From Janthinobacterium sp. FW305-129 (lineage in GTDB: Bacteria; Pseudomonadota; Gammaproteobacteria; Burkholderiales; Burkholderiaceae_D), in NCBI RefSeq assembly GCF_020858115.1, contig NZ_JACYMM010000010.1:1-64000 (forward strand): 64,000 nucleotides of DNA, written 5' to 3'. Positions 44,656 through 54,663 of the stretch are shown one piece after another. Position numbers and translations under genes: made by a program. The notes under the pieces are model-generated. The model was not told the DNA's origin and made no database searches. It worked only from the letters and a program-made list of their open reading frames with translations. How positions within the stretch are numbered: position 1 is the first letter of the stretch; each line of letters opens with the position of its first letter.

Positions 44656-46599
44656 ATGGCGACTATGCGGAATTTTTCTTTAGGTAATACTTCTTGGAGT
44701 AGGGTATCGAATTGGCTGCTCTTGCTGGTCATGAGCGCTGTGCTGGCCGCTTGCGGCGGCGGTGGCGGCGATCCGACCATCGATGGCGGCAAGGGCGGTG
44801 GTACCACCGGTGGTGTGGCCGCGACGGTCACGGTGAGCCTGTTGAACGCGGCTGGCCAGCCCAGCAATGCATTGAGCAGCACGACGCCGCTGACGGCCAA
44901 GGCGTTGGTGACCGATTTGAACGGGAAACCGATCAGCGACGTGTTGGTGGCATTCTCGACTGACAATACCATGGCAGTGATGTCACCATCGGTAGGGACG
45001 GCACTGACCGATGCGACAGGTACGGCCAGCGTAACGCTGCGTCCTTTCAGTCTGTCGGCCAGCGGCGCCGCCACATTGCGGGCGACCACGACGGCCAATG
45101 GTGCCGTTGCCAGCAGCCAGATCAATTATGTGCTGGGAGCCACCGACCTGAGTGCGGCGAACATGCGGTTTTCGCCCGCCAGCATCCCGGCCTATGGCAC
45201 CACCAACGTCACGGTTGATGTCATGGCTGGTACCAGCCTGTACACGGGATCAGGCCAGACGGTCAATTTCAGTTCGACTTGCGTGGCGGCCGGCAAGGCT
45301 AGCGTGACCAGCGGCGTGCCGGTCGTCAATGGCAAGGCCACAGCTGTTTTCCGCGACCTGGGTTGCAATGACTACGATATGGTCAATGCCACAGTGCCGG
45401 GCAGCGCTTCCATGTATCACGCGACGCTGCCGATCGGCCGCGTCGCGCCGGCATCGGTACAATTTTCCAGCGTCAGTCCGGTCGGCAAATCGATCGTGAT
45501 TCAAGGGCAGGGCGGCATAGCGCGCACGGAAATGGCTACGCTCACTTTCCGCGTATTCGATACTTTCAACAAACCGCTGGTCGGCCAGGAAGTGACGTTT
45601 TCGTTGTTGAACGGCCCTGGCATGACGCTCAATAAAGTGAAAGACACGACGGATGCCAATGGTGACGTCATCACCACCGTGAATTCCGGCACCACCCCGA
45701 CCACCTTCCGTGTCAAGGCCAGCCTGGCCTCTGGCATTTCCACCTTGTCCGATTCCATCCTGGTAACGACGGGTTTGCCTGTGCAAACGGCGTTTTCGCT
45801 CAGCTCCGTCAAGTCCAGCGTGGAAGGCTGGTCGTATGACAGCCCCTTAGGCACCCCTGCCACGACCGTCACTATCTTGCTGGCAGACCAAGCGGGCAAC
45901 CCTGTTCCTGACGGCACACCGGTGGTATTTCAGAGCAATTTGGGCGCCATCGGCTCGTCCAGCATGGGCGGCTGCACTACCATGAATGGCGGCTGCTCGG
46001 TCGACTTCCGCAGCCAGAACCCGCGTGTGGCGACCAATCCACCTGTCACGCCCTGCAATGATGTCAGCAATGGCGGCACGGCCGACAGCCTGTGGCCCGG
46101 TCTTGCTACCGTCTGCGCCAGCACTTCGGACGGCAACAAGACGTTGTCCGCGAAGATCGCCATCTTCCTGAGCGGCAGCCGGCCCGAGAATGTCATGCTG
46201 TTCGATCAGTCGGCCCAGGTAAGCCTGGATCGCAGCACCTATGATCTTGGAAGCGTTTCAGCCGCTGCAGTGCGTCAATTCAGCTTGAGATTCAGCGATT
46301 TGCATCAAAACCCCATGCCCTCCGGGACCACGGTCGCGATCACGAATATGATCAATGGCGTTGGATCCATCACTCCGGACAGCATACAAAATATCTATCC
46401 GCACAACACGCTTGGCGTGGATGACCGTACCGGAGGCAACATTCAAGGTAACCAGGGAGGCCGGCATGCCGTTACAATTAACAGCCTGACGCCGACAAAT
46501 TGTGTAGCGAATGTGGTCAGCACGTTTAATGTAACAGTGACGACGCCGCTGGGTAACGCCACCAGTTACCCGTTTAGACTGACATTCTCCTGTCCTTGA
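44656..46599 (+). CDS. Lipoprotein with Big-1-like Ig repeats
   Basis: The 647-residue protein has a lipoprotein signal with lipobox VLAAC at about residue 33, a Gly-rich spacer (GGGGGDPTIDGGKGGGTTGG), and several Ig-like units of the invasin/intimin Big-1 kind. The units are marked by VTDLNGKPISDVLVAFSTDN, DATGTASVTL, RVFDTFNKPLVGQEVTFSLL and LADQAGNPVPDGTPVVFQSN. Pairs of Cys occur in the C-terminal half. It probably sits at the cell surface. It lies 46 bases after pilQ, between pilQ and the shikimate genes, where a gene of this kind is not expected. Function is unknown; adhesin or pilus-associated roles are guesses. Confidence 0.75.
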   Translation: MATMRNFSLGNTSWSRVSNWLLLLVMSAVLAACGGGGGDPTIDGGKGGGTTGGVAATVTVSLLNAAGQPSNALSSTTPLTAKALVTDLNGKPISDVLVAFSTDNTMAVMSPSVGTALTDATGTASVTLRPFSLSASGAATLRATTTANGAVASSQINYVLGATDLSAANMRFSPASIPAYGTTNVTVDVMAGTSLYTGSGQTVNFSSTCVAAGKASVTSGVPVVNGKATAVFRDLGCNDYDMVNATVPGSASMYHATLPIGRVAPASVQFSSVSPVGKSIVIQGQGGIARTEMATLTFRVFDTFNKPLVGQEVTFSLLNGPGMTLNKVKDTTDANGDVITTVNSGTTPTTFRVKASLASGISTLSDSILVTTGLPVQTAFSLSSVKSSVEGWSYDSPLGTPATTVTILLADQAGNPVPDGTPVVFQSNLGAIGSSSMGGCTTMNGGCSVDFRSQNPRVATNPPVTPCNDVSNGGTADSLWPGLATVCASTSDGNKTLSAKIAIFLSGSRPENVMLFDQSAQVSLDRSTYDLGSVSAAAVRQFSLRFSDLHQNPMPSGTTVAITNMINGVGSITPDSIQNIYPHNTLGVDDRTGGNIQGNQGGRHAVTINSLTPTNCVANVVSTFNVTVTTPLGNATSYPFRLTFSCP

Positions 46600-46659
46600 C
46601 GTAAGGGGAAACGGGCGCCGTAGAGGCGGCGCCTGCTTATTTTCTGATTGATATAAAAA

Positions 46660-48321
46660 GTGTCCGAAATTTCCAACAGTAATATCTTTCTTGTCGGCCT
46701 CATGGGCGCAGGCAAAACCACGATCGGGCGCATCCTGGCCCGCAAGCTGGGCTTGCGCTTTGTCGATTCCGACCACGAAATCGAGGCACGCACGGGAGCG
46801 ACCATCCCGTGGATCTTTGAAATCGAGGGGGAGGCCAGCTTTCGCCGGCGCGAGGCCGAGGTCATCCGCGACCTGAGCGCCCAGGAAGGCATCGTCATGG
46901 CCACGGGCGGCGGCGCCATCCTCAACGCCGACAGCCGCGCCTACCTGAAGGAGCGGGGCACGGTCGTCTACCTGCGCGCCAGCGTCAGCAACATCCTCGC
47001 GCGCACCAGCCATGACAAGAACCGCCCGCTGCTGCAGACGGCGGACCCGCGCAAAAAGCTCGAGGAATTGACGGCGCAGCGCGAGCCCCATTACATGGAA
47101 GTGGCCGACATTGTGATCGACACGGGCCGTCCTAACGTACAATCGATGGTCCAGACCATCCTGATGCAGCTGGCCAGCCTCGAATGCGAGGCCTCGCCCA
47201 ACTGCGTCATTCATGCAGAGCCTTCGATGAACGAGCAATCCAAAATGTTGTTGAGCGTAGACCTCGACGAACGCAGTTATCCGATCGCCATCGGTCCCGG
47301 CCTGCTGGCCGACGCCGATGCGCTGCTGCGCCATATCAGCGGCCACAAGGTGGCCATCGTCACCAATACCACCGTCGCGCCCCTGTACCTGGGCCGCCTG
47401 CAGGCGGCGCTGGCCAGCGATGGCCGCGAAGTGATCAGCATCGTCCTGCCGGACGGCGAAGAATATAAGAACTGGGCCAGCCTGATGCAGATCTTCGACG
47501 CGCTGCTGGCCAATAAATGCGACCGCAAGACCACCCTGGTGGCGCTGGGCGGCGGCGTGATCGGCGACCTGACCGGCTATGCAGCGGCCAGCTACATGCG
47601 CGGCATCGGCTTCGTGCAGGTGCCGACCACCCTGCTGGCGCAGGTCGATTCTTCCGTCGGCGGCAAGACGGGCATCAACCACCCGCTGGGCAAGAACATG
47701 ATCGGCGCCTTCTACCAGCCGCGCGCCGTGATCGCCGACACCTCGACCCTGGAAACCCTGCCGGCGCGCGAGCTGTCGGCCGGCCTGGCCGAAGTGATCA
47801 AGCATGGCGCCATCATCGATGCGGCCTTCTTTGACTGGATCGAGGCGAACATGGCCAAGCTGATGGCGCGCGACAAGGGCGCCCTGGCCTATGCGATCGC
47901 CCGCTCGTGCGAAATCAAGGCCGACGTGGTGCGCCAGGACGAACGCGAAGGCGGCTTGCGCGCCATCCTGAACTTTGGCCACACCTTTGGCCACGCCATC
48001 GAGGCGGGCCTGGGCTACGGCCACTGGCTGCATGGCGAAGCCGTCGGCTGCGGCATGGTGATGGCGGCCGACCTGTCGTGCCGCATGGGCTATATCGACC
48101 AGGCGGCCGTCGAGCGCGTGCGCAAGCTCGTCGCCGCCGCCGGCTTGCCCGTCAAGGCGCCGGACCTCGGTGTCGCGCGCTGGCTGGAACTGATGGAAGT
48201 GGACAAGAAGAACGAGGGCGGTGCCATCAAGTTCATCCTGTTGAAGCCCCTGGGCAGCCCATGCATCACGTCCGCGCCGCATGAACTGGTGCTGGCCACG
48301 CTGGCCGCCGGAGTGCAATAA
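46660..48321 (+). CDS. aroKB: Shikimate kinase / 3-dehydroquinate synthase fusion
   Basis: One uninterrupted 553-codon frame encodes two enzymes of chorismate synthesis. Residues 1 to about 175 are AroK: P-loop [12 protein letters not shown], substrate-binding FVDSDHEIE and GGGAILN. After a linker ([16 protein letters not shown]), residues from about 190 are Aro[51 protein letters not shown] and [11 protein letters not shown]. It starts at GTG 46660. An in-frame ATG (M190, at 47227) could restart AroB, but it lacks a Shine-Dalgarno site. Bifunctional AroKB proteins are known elsewhere, such as in Thermotoga. Confidence 0.88.
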   Translation: MSEISNSNIFLVGLMGAGKTTIGRILARKLGLRFVDSDHEIEARTGATIPWIFEIEGEASFRRREAEVIRDLSAQEGIVMATGGGAILNADSRAYLKERGTVVYLRASVSNILARTSHDKNRPLLQTADPRKKLEELTAQREPHYMEVADIVIDTGRPNVQSMVQTILMQLASLECEASPNCVIHAEPSMNEQSKMLLSVDLDERSYPIAIGPGLLADADALLRHISGHKVAIVTNTTVAPLYLGRLQAALASDGREVISIVLPDGEEYKNWASLMQIFDALLANKCDRKTTLVALGGGVIGDLTGYAAASYMRGIGFVQVPTTLLAQVDSSVGGKTGINHPLGKNMIGAFYQPRAVIADTSTLETLPARELSAGLAEVIKHGAIIDAAFFDWIEANMAKLMARDKGALAYAIARSCEIKADVVRQDEREGGLRAILNFGHTFGHAIEAGLGYGHWLHGEAVGCGMVMAADLSCRMGYIDQAAVERVRKLVAAAGLPVKAPDLGVARWLELMEVDKKNEGGAIKFILLKPLGSPCITSAPHELVLATLAAGVQ

Positions 48322-48322
48322 C

Positions 48323-49459
48323 ATGCTGCCCGAAGACTTCCTGGCCCCCTATGCAGCCCATTCGGCACAGGGGCAGGGACGTCGCTTTGCCGAAGCGGCG
48401 CACGCCTCGCGCAGCCAGTTCCAGCGCGACCGCGACCGCATCATCCATTCCTCGGCCTTCCGCCGCCTCGAATACAAGACCCAGGTTTTCCTCAATCACG
48501 AGGGAGACCTGTTCCGCACGCGCCTGACGCACAGCCTGGAAGTGGCGCAGGTGGGCCGCTCGATTGCGCGCAACCTGCGCCTCAACGAAGACCTGGTCGA
48601 AGCCATCGCCCTCGCGCATGACCTGGGCCACACGCCGTTCGGCCACGTGGGCCAGGACGTGCTCAACGAGTGCATGCAGGCGCACGGCGGCTTCGAGCAC
48701 AACCTGCAAAGCCTGCGCGTGGTCGACACCCTGGAAGAGCATTACGGTGCCTTTGATGGCCTGAACCTGATGTTCGAGACGCGCGAAGGCATATTAAAAC
48801 ACTGCTCGCTGGCGCATGCGCGCGAACTGGGGCCCGTGGCCCAGCGCTTCATCGACCGCACGCAACCGACCTTGGAAGCGCAGCTGACCAACCTGGCCGA
48901 TGAAATCGCCTACAACAGCCACGATATCGACGACGGCCTGCGTTCGGGCCTGATCACCATCGCGCAGCTGGAAGAGGTGGAGTTCTTCGGCCGCCTGTGG
49001 CGCGACGTGCAGCAGGCGTTTCCCGGCCTGTCGGGCCGGCGCGCCATCTACGAAACCCTGCGCCGCCTGATCACGGCTCTGGCCGACGACCTGATCGTCA
49101 CGTCGACCACCCTGATTGCGGACGCCGCTCCCCGCGACGTCAGCGAAGTGCGCGCCAGCCCGCCATTGATCCGTTTTTCGGACACCATGCGCAAGGATGC
49201 GACGGAGCTCAAGCGCTTCCTGCGCGCGAACCTGTACCGCCACTACCAGGTCAACCGCATGCGCGTCAAAGCGAGCCGCATCGTGCGCGAACTGTACGAC
49301 AGCTTCATGGCCGAACCGGCCTTGCTGCCGCCCGACTATCAGGTCAGCGGCGATGATGTGACCAAGCAGGCGCGCAAGATCGCCGACTACATCGCCGGCA
49401 TGACGGACCGCTACGCGATCCGCGAGCATCGCCGGTTGTATTCGCTCGACGAGCTGTAG
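48323..49459 (+). CDS. dgt: dGTPase-like HD-domain phosphohydrolase
   Basis: The 378-residue protein is a deoxynucleoside triphosphate triphosphohydrolase-like enzyme. The HD metal site is visible in [20 protein letters not shown] and [17 protein letters not shown], and the conserved [14 protein letters not shown] region follows. It starts one base after the aroKB stop. The order pilQ-aroKB-dgt follows the common betaproteobacterial layout, but gltBD, often next, is not here. Confidence 0.93.
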   Translation: MLPEDFLAPYAAHSAQGQGRRFAEAAHASRSQFQRDRDRIIHSSAFRRLEYKTQVFLNHEGDLFRTRLTHSLEVAQVGRSIARNLRLNEDLVEAIALAHDLGHTPFGHVGQDVLNECMQAHGGFEHNLQSLRVVDTLEEHYGAFDGLNLMFETREGILKHCSLAHARELGPVAQRFIDRTQPTLEAQLTNLADEIAYNSHDIDDGLRSGLITIAQLEEVEFFGRLWRDVQQAFPGLSGRRAIYETLRRLITALADDLIVTSTTLIADAAPRDVSEVRASPPLIRFSDTMRKDATELKRFLRANLYRHYQVNRMRVKASRIVRELYDSFMAEPALLPPDYQVSGDDVTKQARKIADYIAGMTDRYAIREHRRLYSLDEL

Positions 49460-49604
49460 GCGCATTACCCCCATTCTTCTCCTCTGTCAATTGGCATGAT
49501 CATCTAGATACCCACCCGATCACCCCAATATCCGTACGGCAACTTCTTTTCTATCATGGCAGCAAGTCAACAAGGGCTTGCCGCCCATAGTCAAGGAGAG
49601 TGTC

Positions 49605-50315
49605 ATGATTGAATCGCGCCGCAGTTTCTTGCGCGCCTTGCCAGCCGTAACCATCGGGGCGGCCATCGCGCCGCTGCCAGGCAAGGCCGCCACCAGGGGC
49701 GAAGGCGGCCAGCGCTGGGCGATGGTGGTCGATGTGCAGAAGTGCATCGGCTGCCAGGCTTGCACGGTCTCCTGCATCATGGAAAACGCCGTCCCGGAAA
49801 ACAGCTTCCGCACCGTCGTCTCGACCTATGAAGTCAAGGAAGAGAACCGCTGCGGCACCTACATGCTGCCGCGCCTGTGCAATCACTGCGCCAATCCTCC
49901 CTGCATCCCCGTCTGTCCCGTGGGCGCTACCTTCCAGCGCAAGGATGGCGTCGTCGTCGTCGACGGCGACCGCTGCGTGGGCTGCGCCTACTGCGTGCAG
50001 GCCTGCCCGTACGATGCGCGCTTCATCAACCACGAGACGGGCAAGGCCGACAAGTGCACGTTCTGCGCGCACCGCGTCGACGAAGGCTTGCTGCCGGCCT
50101 GCGTGGAAACCTGCGTGGGCGGCGCGCGCATCTTCGGCGACCTGAATGATCCGGAAAGCATGGTGCACCAGCTGCTGACCGAGAACAAGGTCAAGGTGCT
50201 GAAACCCGAGCAGGGCACCCAGCCCCACGTGTTCTACCTGGGACTGGACACGCGCTTCGCCGGCCACGTCGAAGGCGAAGCGACTCTTTGGCAACCGAGC
50301 AAACACGGGAAATAA
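49605..50315 (+). CDS. ttrB: Tetrathionate reductase iron-sulfur subunit TtrB
   Basis: The 236-residue subunit has a Tat signal (IESRRSFLRALPAVTIG) and sixteen cysteines in four clusters. They begin CIGCQACTVSC, CNHCANPPCIPVC, CVGCAYCVQAC and CTFC, the last paired with ACVETC. It passes electrons from TtrC to TtrA in the periplasm. AAGGAGA lies seven bases before ATG 49605. Upstream, a TATCAT at 49552-49557 could be a -10 box but has no -35, consistent with an activator-dependent promoter. Confidence 0.88.
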   Translation: MIESRRSFLRALPAVTIGAAIAPLPGKAATRGEGGQRWAMVVDVQKCIGCQACTVSCIMENAVPENSFRTVVSTYEVKEENRCGTYMLPRLCNHCANPPCIPVCPVGATFQRKDGVVVVDGDRCVGCAYCVQACPYDARFINHETGKADKCTFCAHRVDEGLLPACVETCVGGARIFGDLNDPESMVHQLLTENKVKVLKPEQGTQPHVFYLGLDTRFAGHVEGEATLWQPSKHGK

Positions 50316-50318
50316 ACC

Positions 50319-51431
50319 ATGGACAGCCACATCACCGAAATTCTCAACGTCACGCGCGAAGCGGCATGGCTGCCGTGGGCGGTGCAGTATTTTTTCCTCA
50401 TCGGCCTCAGTTACGGCAGCTTCATGCTGACCTTGCCGTACTTCGTCTTCGGCCGCAAGGCGTATGAACGCCTGGGACGCATCGCGCTGCTGGCGTCCCT
50501 CGTTTGCGGCATGACGGCACCCGTGGCGCTGCTGGCCGACCTGCACGGGCCGGGGCGCTTCTACCATTTCTACATTTACTTCCAGCCGCAATCGTGGATG
50601 TCGTGGGGCTCGTTTTTCATTCCCCTGTATCTTGGCTGTCTGATGCTGTACGCGTGGCTGGCGCTGCGCGTGGACTTCGCCGCGCGGGGGCTGGGCCAGG
50701 ACCGCCTGGCCTTTGCCTACCGCCTGCTGGGACGTGGCGGCGCCGCATCGCGCAAGGCCATCGTCACCGCCGCCGCCTTCACCTTGCTGGCCGCCTTCGT
50801 GGTGGGCCTGTACACGGGCATGGAAGTGATGGTGGTGCGCGCCCGTCCGCTGTGGTTTACGCCTTTCCTGCCGGCGCAATTTGCCGCCACGGCCTTTGTC
50901 GGAGCGGTGGGCCTGGCGCTGCTGTTCAACCGCTTCCTGCCGGACCGCGACCAGGCGCTGGAAGTGTCCCTGAACCGCGCGCTGGCCCTGTCGCTGGCGC
51001 TGGTGCTGGCCCTGGGCGGCGGCTGGCTGTTCGTGAGTCTCTCTGGCGTAAGCGCCAGCCACAGCATGGCCTTTACCCAGGTGGCCGGCATGCCGCAATG
51101 GCAGTTCACGGCAGTGTGGGCGGTGCTGTCGTCCATCGTGCCGATGGCGCTGGCCATCTGGCGCCCGGCCACGAGTGGCCTGGCCAATGGCCTGATCGCA
51201 CTGCACAGCGCCTGGATGATGCGCTGGACGATTTTCATCGGCGGCCAGAACATCCCGAAAACGGGCGCGGGCCTGTACGACTACCACCTGCCGATGGGGA
51301 ACGATGGCTTGATGGGGATTATCGGCACGGCCGGCCTGTGGATCGCGCTGCTGTTGCTGATGCTGGAATTTTTGCCATGGGCCGGACGCGTCGTCGCTGC
51401 ACGCGGCCGTCCCGCCATGGCCACGCACTGA
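50319..51431 (+). CDS. ttrC: Tetrathionate reductase membrane subunit TtrC
   Basis: The 370-residue NrfD/PsrC-type membrane protein has about nine helices and would oxidise quinol. Family-like features include LADLHGPGRFYHF, FQPQSWMSWGSFFIPLYLG and VAGMPQWQFTAVW. It starts three bases after ttrB, and ttrA follows ten bases later, the B-C-A order of Salmonella (recalled). Confidence 0.86.
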   Translation: MDSHITEILNVTREAAWLPWAVQYFFLIGLSYGSFMLTLPYFVFGRKAYERLGRIALLASLVCGMTAPVALLADLHGPGRFYHFYIYFQPQSWMSWGSFFIPLYLGCLMLYAWLALRVDFAARGLGQDRLAFAYRLLGRGGAASRKAIVTAAAFTLLAAFVVGLYTGMEVMVVRARPLWFTPFLPAQFAATAFVGAVGLALLFNRFLPDRDQALEVSLNRALALSLALVLALGGGWLFVSLSGVSASHSMAFTQVAGMPQWQFTAVWAVLSSIVPMALAIWRPATSGLANGLIALHSAWMMRWTIFIGGQNIPKTGAGLYDYHLPMGNDGLMGIIGTAGLWIALLLLMLEFLPWAGRVVAARGRPAMATH

Positions 51432-51441
51432 GGAGTCAAAA

Positions 51442-54400
51442 ATGAACGAACGTACACACAACGACGACCGCAACGACGTCCCTGACGATGAAAACGACAA
51501 GCGCCGCAAGCTGCTGCGCTACGGCGCCATCGGCGGCGGGCTGGCCGCCTTTGCCGCCAGCTTTTCCACCACGGCCGGCCGCATGGTCGACCATGCGCTG
51601 GGCAAGGATAAACCCGTACAGCGCTTGCACGGCAATTCGCTGGCGCCCGAGTTTTCCGTCGACACGGCCACCGGCAAGCTGACGCTCAATCCGGACCAGC
51701 AGGTCAGCTACACCATGTGCATGGGCTGCACCACGTTCTGCGGCGTGCGCGTGCGCCTCGACAAGAAAAGCGGCAAGGTCTTGCGCGTGGCGGGCAATCC
51801 CTACAGCCCCCTGTCGGCCGACCCGGCGCTGCCCTATCAAACCTCGATACGCGACAGCTTTGTCTCGCTGTCACGCTTCCAGGAAAAGGGCTTGAAGGGA
51901 CGTTCCACCGCTTGCGGCCGCGGCAACGGGGTGCTGGAACAGATGGAGTCGCCGTTCCGCGTGCTGGCGCCCATGAAGCGCGTGGGACCGCGCGGCGGCG
52001 GCCAGTGGGAGCCGATCGCCTTCGATCAGCTGGTGAAGGAAGTGACGGAAGGCGGCGACCTGTTTGGCGAAGGCCATGTGCAGGGTCTGCGCGCCTTGCG
52101 CGAGCTGGAAAGACCGATCGATCCGGCGCAGCCGGAACTGGGTCCGCAAGTGAACCAGGTGGGCCTGATGTGCAGCACCGACGATGGCCGCCTGGCGTTC
52201 GGCACGCGCTTTTTCAAGCAGTCGTACGGCAGTCTGAACCTGGTCAACCACGGCTCGTATTGCGGCGGTGCTTACCGCAGCGGCTCGGGCGCCATGTTCG
52301 GCGACATGAAGAAAATGCCGCACGCGAAAGTGGACCTGGAAAACACGGAATTTTGCATTTTCGTCGGCACGGCACCCGGCAATGCGGGCAACCCGTTCAA
52401 GCGCCAGGGCACGCTGATCGCCAAGGCCCGTTCGGGCAAGCGCGAATTCAGCTACGTCGTCGTGGATCCCGTGCTGACGAATGCGGACAGCCTGGCCGCG
52501 GGCGACCGCAGCCGCTGGGTGCCGATCAAGCCGGGCACGGATGGTGCGCTGGCCATGGCGATGATACGCTGGATCATCGAGCACGAACGCTATGACCGCA
52601 ACTTCCTGGTGCAGCCGAACCTGAAGGTGGCGGAAGCGGCAGGCGAAGCCGCCTGGTGCAACGCCACGCATCTGATCATCAGCGAGAAGGGCCATCCGCG
52701 CGACGGCCGCTATCTGCGCGCGTCGGACATCGGCGCGGTGGAACTGGCGGAAGAGGAGCGCTACAAGGATGGCGACGCGTTCTGCGTGATCGACGCGGCC
52801 ACGCAAGCGATCGTGCCGCACAACGCCGCCAAGGGCGAGGCGCGCCTGTTCTTTGACGGCCCGCTGGAGGTGGCGGGCGCGCCGCTGCACTTGAAGACGG
52901 CCATGACGATGCTGAACGAAGAAGCGCAGCGCCACAGCATGGATGACTATTCCAGCGCCTGCGGCATCCCCCGCGACATCATCGAAGGCCTGGCGCGGGA
53001 ACTGACCAGCCATGGCAAGCGCGCCGCCGTCAATGCGCACGGCGGCATGATGTCGGGCGCCGGCTTTTATAACGCGTACGCGCTGGTCATGCTCAATACC
53101 CTGATCGGCAACTTGAACCGCAAGGGCGGCACCCTCGTCAACGGCGGCAGCTTCAAGGATGCGGGCCCCGGCCCGCGCTACAACCTCGAGAGTTTCGACG
53201 GCGAGATCAAGCCGGCCGGCATGCCCATCGGGCGCAACGTACCGTATGAAAAAACCTCGGAATTCAAGCTGAAGAAGGAAGCGGGCAAGGCCTATCCGGC
53301 CAAGGCGCCGTGGTATCCGAACGCGCCCGCGCTGGCCACCGAATGGCTTACCAGCGCCATGAACGGCTATCCCTACACCTTGAAGGCGCTGATCCTGTGG
53401 AGCTGCAATCCCGTGTACGGCATCACGGGGCTGCGCGCGCAGATCGGCAAGGAACTGGCCGATCCGAAGAAGATTCCCCTGATCGTCGCCATCGACCCCT
53501 TCATCAATGAAAGCTCGGCGTTTGCCGACTACCTGCTGCCCGATACCTTGCTGTATGAAAGCTGGGGCTGGGCCGGCGCCTGGGGCGGCATGCCCGTCAA
53601 AATGAGCACGGCGCGCTGGCCCGTGGTCGAACCGCGCGTGCAAAAGACGCCGGACGGCCAGACCATCTGCATGGAATCGTTCTTCATTGCGCTGGCAAAA
53701 ACGATGGCCTTGCCCGGCTTCGGCCCGGAAGCCCTGCAAGACATGGAGGGCCAGCGCTTCCCCCTGCAGCGCGCGGAAGACTGGTATCTGCGCGGCGGCG
53801 CCAATATCGCCTGGCAGGGCAAGACGGGCGTGCCGGAGGCGAGCGACGACGACATCGCGCTGTCCGGCGTGGCGCGCATCCGCCCCGAACTGGAGCGCAC
53901 CCTGAAGCCGGAAGAGTGGCGCAAGGTGGCCTTCATGCTGGCGCGGGGAGGGCGCTACCAGAGCTATGGCGAGATGTTCGGCCTGCGCCTGCCGCCGCCA
54001 GCGAATGCCAAGGCACCGGCGGCTGCCGCACCGGTCGTCGACGAGACGCCGTACCCGCAGGACTGGTCCACGCACCGCTACCTGAAACCGATGATGCTGT
54101 ACAACGAGGGGCTGGGCGTGAGCAAGAACAGCTTGAGCGGCAAGCGTTTTCCCGGTACGCCCGCGTGGAGGGTGGCGGCTTTCGCCGACGGCACGCCCGT
54201 GCGCAAAACCTACCCGGCCAGCGAATGGCCGTTCGAGTTGATCAGTTTTAAATCGGCGCTGCAGAACTCCTACAGCATCGGTGCGCGGCGCTTGCGCGGC
54301 ATCCATCCGGACAACCCGGTCGCCGTGCATCCCGACGATGCGGCGCATCTGAAGCTGGAGAATGGCGACCAGATTTACCTGGAAACGCCGGGCGGCAGAG

Positions 54401-54663
54401 CCAGGGCCACGGTGATGCTGCGCCATGGCGTGCAGCGGGGCGTGATCGCCGTCGAGCACGGCTTCGGCCACAAGGAGCACGGCGCGCGCGCCCACCGCAT
54501 CGGCAAGCTGCGCCAGCCCGATGAACCGGCCATCGGCGCGGGCATCAACCTGAACGACCTGGGGCTGACGGACCCGAGCCGCGGCGACAAGAACGTGTTC
54601 GTCGATCCCGTCTCGGGCACGTCGGTGCGGCAGGGGCTGCCGGCGCGCATCGTGCGGGCCTAG
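51442..54663 (+). CDS. ttrA: Tetrathionate reductase catalytic subunit TtrA
   Basis: The 1073-residue molybdopterin enzyme reduces tetrathionate to thiosulfate. It has a Tat-type start (NDKRRKLLRYGAIGGGLA), a [4Fe-4S] site (CMGCTTFCGV plus the later Cys of STACGRGNG), a probable Mo-ligand Cys in NHGSYCGGAYRSGSG, and the C-terminal cofactor-binding domain (VAVHPDDAAHLKLENGDQIY, VIAVEHGFGHKEHGARAH). AGGAG precedes the ATG. Its TAG (54661-54663) overlaps the stop of convergent ttrR (54660-54662). Related sulfur or arsenic oxidoreductases are alternatives, but the TtrS/TtrR neighbours favour tetrathionate. Confidence 0.86.
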   Translation: MNERTHNDDRNDVPDDENDKRRKLLRYGAIGGGLAAFAASFSTTAGRMVDHALGKDKPVQRLHGNSLAPEFSVDTATGKLTLNPDQQVSYTMCMGCTTFCGVRVRLDKKSGKVLRVAGNPYSPLSADPALPYQTSIRDSFVSLSRFQEKGLKGRSTACGRGNGVLEQMESPFRVLAPMKRVGPRGGGQWEPIAFDQLVKEVTEGGDLFGEGHVQGLRALRELERPIDPAQPELGPQVNQVGLMCSTDDGRLAFGTRFFKQSYGSLNLVNHGSYCGGAYRSGSGAMFGDMKKMPHAKVDLENTEFCIFVGTAPGNAGNPFKRQGTLIAKARSGKREFSYVVVDPVLTNADSLAAGDRSRWVPIKPGTDGALAMAMIRWIIEHERYDRNFLVQPNLKVAEAAGEAAWCNATHLIISEKGHPRDGRYLRASDIGAVELAEEERYKDGDAFCVIDAATQAIVPHNAAKGEARLFFDGPLEVAGAPLHLKTAMTMLNEEAQRHSMDDYSSACGIPRDIIEGLARELTSHGKRAAVNAHGGMMSGAGFYNAYALVMLNTLIGNLNRKGGTLVNGGSFKDAGPGPRYNLESFDGEIKPAGMPIGRNVPYEKTSEFKLKKEAGKAYPAKAPWYPNAPALATEWLTSAMNGYPYTLKALILWSCNPVYGITGLRAQIGKELADPKKIPLIVAIDPFINESSAFADYLLPDTLLYESWGWAGAWGGMPVKMSTARWPVVEPRVQKTPDGQTICMESFFIALAKTMALPGFGPEALQDMEGQRFPLQRAEDWYLRGGANIAWQGKTGVPEASDDDIALSGVARIRPELERTLKPEEWRKVAFMLARGGRYQSYGEMFGLRLPPPANAKAPAAAAPVVDETPYPQDWSTHRYLKPMMLYNEGLGVSKNSLSGKRFPGTPAWRVAAFADGTPVRKTYPASEWPFELISFKSALQNSYSIGARRLRGIHPDNPVAVHPDDAAHLKLENGDQIYLETPGGRARATVMLRHGVQRGVIAVEHGFGHKEHGARAHRIGKLRQPDEPAIGAGINLNDLGLTDPSRGDKNVFVDPVSGTSVRQGLPARIVRA

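Noticed and set aside
46258-48324. 688-residue minus-strand open frame
   Set aside because: It is antisense to the aroKB fusion and the end of the Big-1-like gene, whose motifs are clear. It shows no recognisable protein features.
49491-49503. Possible FNR box upstream of ttrB
   Set aside because: TTGGC and ATCAT are separated by three rather than four bases and neither half matches TTGAT/ATCAA well.
51871-54495. 874-residue open frame on the minus strand
   Set aside because: It lies wholly antisense to ttrA. Its composition (Arg, His, Gln, Ala-rich) is that of a GC-skewed shadow frame, and no domain is visible.
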